Positions 55,272-64,000 of a DNA stretch of 64,000 bases are shown piece after piece (position 1 is the first letter of the stretch; each line of letters opens with the position of its first letter). Source of the DNA: Gracilaria domingensis (taxonomy: Eukaryota; Rhodophyta; Florideophyceae; Gracilariales; Gracilariaceae); NCBI GenBank assembly GCA_022539475.1, contig VCMS01000037.1:1-64000 (forward strand), read 5' to 3'. The notes below the pieces were generated by a model. It was not told the DNA's origin. It ran no database searches and saw nothing but the letters and a program-made list of their open reading frames with translations. A program made the translations under genes and the position numbers.

Positions 55272-58261
55272 TTGAATACCCAAGCAGACGCCCTCTCCCG
55301 TTTGGGAACCGATGGTGAAGCCCTTCCCGTCGACGACGACGATGAGGATATTCCCTGTTTCTTAATCCATGATGATGAGGAAGGCTACGAGTTTATCTCG
55401 GATGATATATGCGATGACATACTCGTTGCAAACAGTATCGATCCCGATCCGGGCGCATTTGCCTCTATCACTCCCGAGGAGTTAATTCGTGAACAGCTGG
55501 GAGGCTCGTTTTGTACGAAGGTACGCGTCCAGCTAAATGGCGGTGCCACTATCCACTTTGGAGTTAATTCACAAGGTTACTTGGTTAGGCTGTTTCGATC
55601 TAACCCACAAATCGTGGTTCCCCATTCCCTTCAATCAAGAGTTTTGCATCTCTCGCGCTACTCGAGGATTGCTGCTCACTCTGGTGCCAGGAAGCTTTAC
55701 AGAACACTTCGTCGGGACTTCTATTGGCCCGCCTTAGCGCTTGAGTGCTATGCTACCGTCAAGACGTGTACGCACTGTGCTCGAGAACGAGTGAAACTTC
55801 GTCGCCATGCGAAAAGGCTTACTCTGTTCCCCGCACGGGCGCCTCTTGAATTTGTTGCTATCAATATACTCCGCGAGTTCCTCCGGACTTCCCGTAGAAA
55901 CCGCTATTTGGTCTTCATTACGGAGAAGTTTTCTAAACTCGTCCGGACCGTTCCGTTGAAGAAAATTGAAACACGAACTGTCGCGGAAGCTTTCGTTAAG
56001 CATTGGGCTTTCGTTTACGGTCCACCGGTCGACCTCCTTTCGGATAATGGCCCGAATTTTGTTGCGCCTTTCTTCCAGAATGTCGGTCGGATACTCGATG
56101 TGAAGAAGTTGTTCACAACGACGTACCATCCCCAATGCAATGGGCAGGTGAGCGGTTCAACCGTACGTTGTTGTCCGCATTGCGTGCGTATACTGTCGAT
56201 CACCCCAAGACATGGGACTTGTACACGGATACCGTACCTTACGCGTATAATACGCAGGTACACAGAGTAACTGGCCTCTCATCGTTTGAGCTGGTACTCT
56301 AGCGTCCTCCACCACCTGTGGCAGTCGAACCACAGCCGACGCTTGACAGGTACCCGTCTACGGTCGATCACTATCTCCGTTGGAAAACGTGGCTCGCTAC
56401 CATGGTACCTTTTGCGAAATCTTCGATGGCGAAGGCACAACTCGCATATAAGTGAAACTTTGATGTTCGAATCCGTCGGCCACTACCATCCTTGGAGGAG
56501 GGACAATTCGCCTTTGTAAGGAAAGAATATTATAATCCTGAAAAGGAGAAGTGTCAAAAACTATCCCCGATCATGGACGGGCCCTACAAGATCATCTCTG
56601 TAGAGCAGGACACAGTTGTACTGGAAGTTGGTGATCAGCATGAGCGGTTTTCCCGCGATCGCGTCTTACAAGGTTCCACCCCTGTTACGGAGGTTGTCGC
56701 TCCCCGTACTGTCTCGGAAGATCGTCAGTCTACAGCGCTCTCGCCAGAATCTGAAACACGTCATGCTCGTGGTGTTCCGCACGCCTCGAGAGGGCTATCA
56801 GACCTTCCGATGTTATCGTCGCACATTCCCGAGTCTTCGCACTGCCACCGTCTAATTAATTCTCGCTTTATTGCGGAAGTTACACCGCCTACTAACGTGT
56901 TTTCAAATACCGTCACTCCACCAAAGGAGGGGGAGGAGAATGCCCACCTTGGCGTGAAAAATGTACCTCCGGTGTCGCAACCGTCGTCAAACGCACGAGA
57001 CACACGGAATAATGATGTGGAATCGCCTCTGGGCTCCGTCCAGAACTGCTACGTTCAGGGTACACCGATTGTCGGGTCGTTGGATCCGCAGTCGCGTGCT
57101 GATGTCTCGAAGACCGCCCGCCCCTCTGCCGAGGACAGCAGTCGCGTCAGCGCTCGTACTCACACGTCCTTGGACAAGGTTATACCTCAGCAAACTGGTA
57201 TTACTCACCCTATCAGAGAAGTATCGCCGGAAGACTCCATTCAATTGCCTGACAAGCAGGAGTCGCCCGACGATCGCTCTCGCGAAGCTACCTCGGCACA
57301 GCCGGCAAAGGACTTGTACAATCCGCCGCCTCGGCCGAGTAATGACACAGGACACGTGGTAACGCAATCTGAAGGCGCACCGGATGCTCTGTCGTCGTCT
57401 ACCGCCGTTGACATTTTCGATGCACCGCACAGTGTCGCGCAAAGCAAGCAAATCACGGTAGATCCTGGTACAGTTAGCACTCCTGCACAGGACGGTGCAA
57501 CACACAGTGAAGTGGAACTTTCTCACCCGGAGAAGGGTTCAGTTATTATCGACACTGACCCGCTTGCGGGAAGGTCACCCTCGAACCGTCGCGATGACGT
57601 TAGCCGCCGCGACGGGACCCCCAGATCATCTGGAGAGGCAGATCCGAGCCGCACGGAGGGGATTTCCAACACTACTCCTGCAGGAGAGCCGTTGCGCAAC
57701 GTGGCACTTGGCGCACAATGCACACCACTCAATAGGCCAGCTCGACTGCCAGACAGTGTTACCCTGGCCAACCATCGTGTCCGATCACGTGAACCGGCAC
57801 TCGCCGTGGCAACCGATCCGCATCCCCAACCGACTTTGTCGTCAGGAAAAGCGCGAGCTCGTTCACGCGTACTCGCGGATTTCGCCCAACGTACTCGGAC
57901 GCGCAGCTGAACCCCCTTTAGTCCGACTTGGAAGACTGTGGCTAAACCACTGAAGGCGTTCGAAGCTCCTGAGAAGCTTGCGGAAGTGCCTCATGCCCCG
58001 CTACACCCCAGTGAGGAGCAGGATAAGAACGACGACACCGTTCGGGAAGTGTATCCGAAGGAGTTCGTGATGGACCACATTGTGGAACACAGGCACAACC
58101 CAAGAGAGGAAACTATCTACCGTGATCGCTGGTACGGCTGGCCGCCGTCTAGAGACACGGAAGAGCCGGTTGAACACCTGCCCCGATCTCAAATCGTGCG
58201 CTACCATCGCCGTATCAGAACGGGTTTGCCACGCAACATTGACATGGCCCTTGTAAGGTAG
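55272..58261 (+). pseudogene. integrase, Pro/Ser-rich linker and chromodomain part of gypsy fossil
   Basis: Integrase signs include HSGARKLYRTLRRDFYWP (His residues), CTHCARE (Cys pair), LVFITEKFSKLVR, LLSDNGPNFVA and TYHPQCNGQV. A long, Ser/Pro/Asp-rich, unstructured-looking stretch (56.7-57.9 kb) separates the integrase tail from the chromodomain, which reads HRHNPREETIYRDRWYGWPP. A linker this long is unusual for chromoviruses, where the chromodomain normally follows the integrase closely. Confidence 0.65.
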
Positions 58262-58660
58262 CGTAAACGTCGATGGACGGATGGTAAGCTCTTGCCGGTG
58301 AGCAGCGTCGCGACCAGCGAGGAACGACCGCTCCAACGCGAAACTGTACTGTGTATGCCATCCGCCCCTTTTTGAGGGATCGAGGTGAACACTCGAGAAG
58401 AGGAATGAATGTCTCGAATGAGAGGAGGGAACTCTCCGTAGAGATAAACACTCTGGTGAGGAAGAAGAACCTCGAGAGAGAGAAGAAGAAGATAGATGTA
58501 GAATTTGGAAACCCCTGGAAGGGAGAATTTGGAAATCCTTGGAAAGGAAGATGAAGTGAAGGAAGCCTACAGAAGAATCTAGTTTAAGGAAAAGCACAGT
58601 TTTACTGGTACACTATTTATGATCTAACTCGCTACTCGGTACTTAGATCGCCAAGCGAGT
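58262..58660. other. 3' region of gypsy fossil, no gene
   Basis: About 400 bases between the sense chromodomain and the end of the antisense frames. A short direct repeat of GGAATTTGGAAA-type words occurs near 58498-58550. Both transcription units would end here. Confidence 0.4.
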
Positions 58661-58677
58661 ATTACCACGGTGCACTC

Positions 58678-60737
58678 TTACGAGGAAGAACCCCCAGCAC
58701 CATCGGGCCCTGACGGGGTACTCGGTTGGCCGAAGTGGCTCTGGAGGGCATCCCGCAACTTCGTGAAATTCCCCGAACCGGGCGTCTGCACCCCCGAATC
58801 ATTCAGGAATTGAGCGATAATCGCAGCGCGCTCCGCGTCGGAGAGGTTTCCAACAGTACGCCCGCTCGCAGCGGCGACTGTATTCGCAGGGGCGCTCGTA
58901 TTCGGAGTGACCGCTGGTACCGCCATCGGCGTATTTCAAGGACCTGGAACAGGAGCAGTCGCGTTAGCCTCGACCTCGTTATGTACGACTTCCACCTCTG
59001 GTGCGGCATCCAGCATTGGATCCTCGCCCCCGACCGGGTGGAAGAACTCATCGGTGATGATGAAGCCGACTGGGTGCCCAACAGGGACATATCTGTCGGC
59101 ATGCCGGAGTACATCGGCTTCAGCTGAGCTGATATTCGTTCGTGTCCACGGGTCGTAGAGAAATAGTAAGCCGCGAAGGGAGCGTGACGCCCCGGAGATC
59201 TGTCTGTAGGGCTATCACCGTCCTCTCGACGGCTCTGTTGCACAGGAACCTGGGTCGAGTCGACATTTTCGATGACTCGCAGCAGCGATAGAAGTTCGGA
59301 AAAGTTTCCATTACCGCCGAGCGGAACCGAAAGATCTAGGGATCGGATGTTGCTACGCAGACGCGGAGGAATGAACCACAGCCGATACTGGTCGTACGCC
59401 TCTTGGAAGATGTAAACTGCCATGCGGGCAGCCCACTCCGTGATAGCAACGGCCCACCATCCCGAGAACGGGTCAGCGAGAAGTCGGCTCCCCACGTACG
59501 TGATACACGGAGGCAGCTCCACGTAACATTCACGGCATACTTCCAGAAAGCCCCAGATGAATGGGAGTGGTACATACCTTCCACGCATGTGATTCGAACG
59601 AAGTCGGTTAGCCTCAAGTTCTGAAACGGAATCAAGTATCCCCATCGGGAGCGGCTACGACACTCAAAGCGGATCATATTCTGCAGGTAGTCAGACCGCG
59701 AACGATGCGGGAGGTACCAGAATTCCGTACGCAGAAGCGGACGCGTCCACAATAGAAGATTCTGGTGAACACCAACACCTTGGTACTGTCCAATTGAACT
59801 CGCAATCCGAGCCAAGGTATCACCGTAGGGAATCTCGCCCATCGTGCGGTAGAAGACCACATCAAAATGGTATTCTCCCGGCACCGGGTGTTCCGAGTAC
59901 GTAAGGTGAAGACGCTGGTGAGCCAGGCGAATTAGCCCTGCTCGAGCGGACGCATCGCACTCCCCACGACTATGGACGATAGCCTGGTTAGGAACGGTAA
60001 TCCGGCGTTGCCAATCGAACGTCATCGTCCTGAAAACGTGAACTCCTCCTGGTAACAGGTCACTGCCATCGGCATGCGCCTCAAAGATGTTGGATTGACT
60101 ACCCCCCTGAGTGTGAAACCATGGCGCCCGGAGATACGGAGACGGATTCCTTCGAGGATCTGCGGCCTCTAGCTCCTCATAAGAGTCCTAGTTACCGGGA
60201 CCCGGATTGAACATCGGCGGAGCCGCCATGGCAGAGAAGCCCCAGTTCCACGGTTGCATCGGCGACTGGTGGTACTGAGTTGGTTTGACATACCCAGCCT
60301 GGGGAAGCGGCGCGGAGCGAAAGCCGGAAAAGTAACCCTGCGGCGCAGGTGCATTTACGCCCGCAGCCTGCGGAGGTGCGCTCCCGACGTTCGGTTGGCT
60401 AGGCCCAGCTCCCTGGTTGGTTTCGTTCTGTTGATTGTATTGGTTGTTCATCGCCTTGGCGGACGGAGTCGGCAACGCAGGTGCGGATATATCCCGAGGT
60501 ATCGGAGGAGACGAATGATTCGCGTGGGTGCGTCCTGAGCTCGAAGGCGAGGAGACGGGAGGTATCGCTGAAGGCAAGGGAGGAACGCGCGCAGGTGCTG
60601 TACGAACACGAGAAGTCAGTACCGTCCCGCTCATCGCGGTGGGTATTTGTACTCTCGCGAAGCGAGGTGGAGGATTGCTCCCGCGTTCGGTTCGCTCCTT
60701 GAGAAGGGGGATATGTAGCGCAACGCGTTTTGCGCAA
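58678..60737 (-). pseudogene. Antisense reading frames downstream of gypsy pol
   Basis: About 2 kb of coding-like sequence lies on the strand opposite to gag-pol. Reading leftward, it starts with a Pro/Ser/Gln/Asn-rich region (60.2-60.7 kb). A region rich in aromatic residues and Arg follows at 59.1-60.03 kb (HQRLHLTYSEHPVPGEYHF, ITYVGSRLLADPFSGWWAV). A short Ala/Gly/Ser-rich C-terminus with an acidic-helical AERAAIIAQFLNDSG ends it near 58678. No known family was recognised; it is not an evident envelope, capsid or polymerase. It seems to be an extra antisense gene of this gypsy family, or a host gene captured between pol and the 3' LTR-like block. It is broken in a few places. Confidence 0.45.
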
Positions 60738-60839
60738 CTTTGTCGCTTATGCGGTTCATACCAATCGCTCCGGTACGGAGGTGAAGTATAGCTCTTTATG
60801 AGTTGTGCGTGGATTGGTCAACTACTTCGGGATGGTCAC

Positions 60840-61530
60840 AATGTAAATTGGTCACGGTCGTGTACACAGCCTTGCTGGATTCTTCACACACGTGTAGTGC
60901 TTTCCACGCCCATTCATAGGGAGAACTAGTACTATTTATAACGTATTAGATATTTAGAATATTCTACTAATTTTCACCCTGACAGTGGGGTCGGCCACCC
61001 TACTTAGGTAGGTGAGCTCGACCCACACTGGGCAAGTAAACGCACCAAGCAAGTGTTGGCTCTCACTCAGGAACCCCTGGGGCGTGATAGCCTCCTCGCG
61101 GAGAGTCACTACCAGGTGAGGGACTAGTCATCCACCTTGTGGAGCTTTCCGCCACTACTGTGTGTATTGTTTTACTTGTTTTTTTTGCTTGTGTTACTGT
61201 TTAACAGGTACGCATGACCTGTGTGCCGGTGTTTCTTTCTGCCCCGTCTTGTGATCTGGTGGCTCGCCCCACTCGCTGCGGCCCGCGCCACATCAGCGTG
61301 TGCGTGTCTGTCTTGTGACACCTCACGCCCTGCATCGCCGTTGTCTACACAACACCCCCGACTTCTAGGCCGACTCTCTTGAGCTCCCTACGCCCGTCGT
61401 GACGGTTTGGTCTCGGCTTACACCCGACTCGTTGCACCATTCGTGGGAGCGCTCTATCTGCTGTGCTCACCTCTTCGAGGGAATGTCCTGAACGCCTTTC
61501 GTGTCTTCTCCCTTTGCAGGGTTTTGCACC
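60840..61530 (+). repeat. LTR-like block 3, adjoining a second gypsy element
   Basis: It begins near GGTCACAATG at 60835, carries ACACACGTGTAG and a CTATTTATAACG box near 60932-60943, shares GGGACTAGTCATC, CGTCGTGACGG and TTACACCCG with blocks 1 and 2, and ends GGGTTTTGCACCACAA at about 61530. It abuts, without a spacer, the middle of the reverse transcriptase of an AT-rich gypsy element, so it marks a nested insertion boundary. Confidence 0.55.
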
Positions 61531-63854
61531 ACAATTCTTACTCGTTTATCTGGACGATATTCTTATCTACAGTAAAACAAAAGAAGAATATCTAAAACAA
61601 CTAACAATCGTATTTGAAATTCTGAGGAAACATAAACTCTATGGAAAACTATCTAAACGTGACTTCAGGAAGAATTCAATTGAATCCCTTGGACATATCA
61701 TAACTGCAGAGGGCATAAGAGTTAGTTCCAAGAAAACGGAAGCAATTAAATATTGGGAAGTAACCTCCAATGTTACTGAGGTACAAAGCTTTCTAGGATT
61801 GTGTAATTATTATAGAAAATTTGTCAAAGATTTTTGACGTATAGCAGCTCCATTATCAGATCTCACAGAGAAAAATATTCCCTTTCTATGGAAGGAAGAA
61901 GAACAAAAAGCCTTTGATAGTCTTAAGGAAGCATTAAGCGATACATCAGTGCTAAGGTGGGCAGATCCAACGAAACCATATGAATTGACAGCGGATGCAT
62001 CCCACACTGGCATTGGTGCAGTTCTTACACAGAAGGAGCCGAATTGAAAGAAAGCCCAGATGAAACTATCCAGCGCAGTACAAGGATATTCTACGCATGA
62101 ACGCGAACTACTAGCTATAGTGTTTGCTCTCGAAGCATGCAGATCATATTTACATGGATCAAAGTTTATAATTTATACTGATCATCACCCTTTGAAATAC
62201 TTAGAATCACAAAAAACGCTGTTAAGAAAACAAGCAAGATGGCTGGAATTCATGCAAGAACTTCATTACGAAATCAAATACCTGAAAGGTAAATATAATA
62301 AAGTTGCTGACGCTTTATCAAGAAAGCACAAGGAACAACAGAAAATTTCTTCGGAGATCATCCAAATCATTAAGAATATTACAACCATAAAGGTAAAGGA
62401 TGACATTTTAACAAACTTACAAAAATGCTACGAAAAAGATGAGTTCTTTAAAGACGTAATTCAAAATACCAGAGAACCATTTCATTTGAAAAAGAAGAGA
62501 TTATATTTTGAAAATCGTGTATGCATTCCTGAAGGAGAAATAAAAAACAAATCTTGATTGACAACCATAAATCCTTACTTGGTGCTCATAGAGGAAGCCA
62601 AAGAACTATATCCCTAATAAAAAGAGATTTCTTCTGGCCTGGAATGAATAAAGATATCAAAGAATTTATGAGAAACTTTCCTGAATGCCAAGCTGCCAAG
62701 AGTACCAATCAGAAGATGATGGGATTTCTTCAACCATTCCCTCACCAAGTAAGAAATGGGAAGTCATCTCAATGGATTTCATCTTCGACCTACCAATGAC
62801 CAAGGATAGAATGAGCGCAATCCTTGTTGTCGTGGATAAGTTATCAAAACGAACTCAATTTATAGCCATGAAAAGCAATTTTAATGCTAAAGATACAGCC
62901 TAAGTTTTCTACCGAGAAGTTTATAAACATCATGGCTTACCGCGAAAGATATTATCGCACCGAGATTCACGATTCACGGGAAACTTCTGGAAAGAACTTA
63001 TGCATATCCTACGCGCAAAGCTCAATCTTTCCTCCGCGTTTCATCCACAGACCGATGGACAATCAGAACCTGCTTTTAGGACATTGGAGGAATTGTTAAG
63101 ATGTTTCATCAGTTACACTCAAAACGATTGGGACATCTACCTCCCTGGTCTTGAATTTGCGTACAATAATTATATAAATGATGCAACTAATGAAACACCA
63201 TTTTTCCTGGAGTATGGTCAACATCCAGTCACGATTTCGGATTTTCTCCATCATGACGAAACCGAGATCACCAATGATGCTACAGGTAAATTCATTGATA
63301 GCAGCAAGTATGCAACTGAAGTTACGAAGGCATCAATCGAAGCTACCAACCTAAAAATGATAGACGACATCAATGCCAAACTCAAGCAACAATTATTTAA
63401 AGTTGGTGACAAAGTTATGCTATCTACTAAGAACTTGAATTTGAAGAAAGGCCGAACGAAGGAGTTATCTCCGAAGTATATAGGACCATAAACCGTAGGT
63501 AAGGTTCTAGCTGAAGGCATATCTTATGAATTGGAACTACCGAAACAGTTGGAACGTATTCACAACTCCTTCCATGTATCACTGCTCAAGCCATTTGTAG
63601 AGGAAGATAAAACAACAAAGTTTAGTGGCAAGGATAAAACCATGATGAATGCCGAAAAGTTCATCAATGTTCCTGACAATCGCATTGAGAAGATTCTCGA
63701 CCACCGCATTCGCAGCAGTCGTCTCCAATACGTCCTTCACTATAAAAACACAGACGACACTGACAATAAATGGGTCGACAGTCAAACCCTTATCACATCA
63801 GCCGAACCGAAGTTAATTGAGGAGTACACATCATGGCCGAAAACAACGAATTGA
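61531..63854 (+). mobile_element. Ty3/gypsy chromovirus fossil (AT-rich family), 3' part
   Basis: This element is distinct from the one at 51-58 kb and much more AT-rich. It starts in the reverse transcriptase at the YLDD box (LLVYLDDILIYSKTKEEYLK, near 61545), because its 5' part is cut by the LTR-like block. RNase H (62040-62340; YTDHHPLKYL), the integrase zinc region (GAHRGSQRTISLIKRDFFWP), the integrase core (MDFIFDLPMTKDRMSAILVV, then SSAFHPQTDGQSEPAFRTLE) and a chromodomain (63680-63830; EKILDHRIRSSRLQYVLHY) follow in order. It is broken in about five places but well preserved, and looks younger than the GC-rich elements. Its 3' end lies beyond the window. Confidence 0.8.
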
Positions 63855-64000
63855 TACTAATTAGCAGGCGTAGTGGTACCGCGGGCCGATTCTACGGACG
63901 TATTGATCTTGGTGGACAAAGGATGTTACTTTGGTTTGAGGGCATTACGGAGGATCTAAACGAAAGGTTCCGTCTCTCGTGGGCCTCTTGTCACATATAC
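63833..64000 (+). CDS. Extra open frame after chromodomain, runs off the window
   Basis: An ATG at 63833-63835 (MAENNELILISRRSG) opens a frame that overlaps the last 20 or so bases of the chromodomain frame and stays open to the window end (56 residues: GRFYGRIDLGGQRMLLWFEG, then a Leu-Asn-Glu-Arg helix). It could be an additional gene of the AT-rich gypsy element or the start of its 3' untranslated region with a chance frame. No family is recognised. Confidence 0.35.
   Translation, partial: MAENNELILISRRSGTAGRFYGRIDLGGQRMLLWFEGITEDLNERFRLSWASCHIY

Larger units (their letters stand above)
51001..58261 (+). mobile_element. Ty3/gypsy chromovirus fossil (GC-rich family)
   Basis: The element has all expected parts in chromovirus order. 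Gag lies at about 51080-52780, with a capsid-like region and a zinc knuckle (CNTCYSYGHAAPNC) near 52437. The protease-like region is at about 52820-53530. Reverse transcriptase with YLDDIIVFS is at about 53900-54700. RNase H is at about 54850-55230. The integrase is at 55270-56520, with a His/Cys zinc-binding start and the catalytic core. A long Pro/Ser-rich linker and a terminal chromodomain (57980-58220) close it. It is broken in roughly eight to ten places and is not a working copy. Possible LTRs are blocks 2 and 3 (48.2-49.05 and 60.84-61.53 kb). If so, the element includes the antisense frames at 58.7-60.7 kb and a foreign stretch at 49.1-51 kb. Age: old, but domains are still easy to read. 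Confidence 0.75.

Overview
The window looks like a repeat-rich stretch of a eukaryotic nuclear genome. It has TATA-like promoters, almost no bacterial-style operons, several Ty3/gypsy chromoviruses, a Tc1/mariner relic, a PIF/Harbinger transposase and at least three kinds of short inverted-repeat element. A macroscopic red alga (florideophyte-like) would fit the layout of a few small genes scattered among nested elements, but no sequence here proves the lineage.

Layout. 0.5-9.2 kb: a large element of unfamiliar type. A ParB-like gene and an Fe(II)/2-oxoglutarate dioxygenase-like gene run leftward. A rightward gene joins a beta-class amino-DNA-methyltransferase to a SET domain. 9.7-13.5 kb: a rightward repeat/coiled-coil gene meets a leftward transposase-like remnant. 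13.5-16.3 kb: GC-rich, no convincing gene. 16.4-19.5 kb: a reduced Ty3/gypsy chromovirus on the minus strand. 19.6-27.25 kb: a second, diverged and flipped copy of the methyltransferase/ParB/dioxygenase element. Its central spacer is a kilobase-scale nested inverted repeat carrying a TATA-like box on each arm. 27.35-29.4 kb: two tail-to-tail paralogues of an unknown family. 30.1-34 kb: small host-like genes, including a cytosolic-type ribulose-phosphate 3-epimerase that lacks a catalytic aspartate and the C-terminal helix. 34.7-47 kb: MITE-rich DNA with a Tc1-like relic, a host-like gene hit by three MITEs, and a PIF/Harbinger transposase. 47.3-61.5 kb: LTR-like blocks and a GC-rich Ty3/gypsy chromovirus followed by antisense reading frames. 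61.5-64 kb: the 3' part of a different, AT-rich Ty3/gypsy chromovirus, running off the window.

The main point is the two-copy element. One mobile-looking unit combines a possible DNA amino-methyltransferase, a SET (protein lysine methyltransferase-like) domain, a dioxygenase of the fold used for base or peptide oxidation, and a ParB/sulfiredoxin-fold DNA-binding or nuclease-like protein. Both copies keep the same head-to-head arrangement although they are far apart in sequence, so the four domains have travelled together. I read this as a selfish element carrying its own chromatin or DNA-modification kit. Whether it is a DNA transposon, a virus-derived element or something else cannot be settled here, and both copies are broken.
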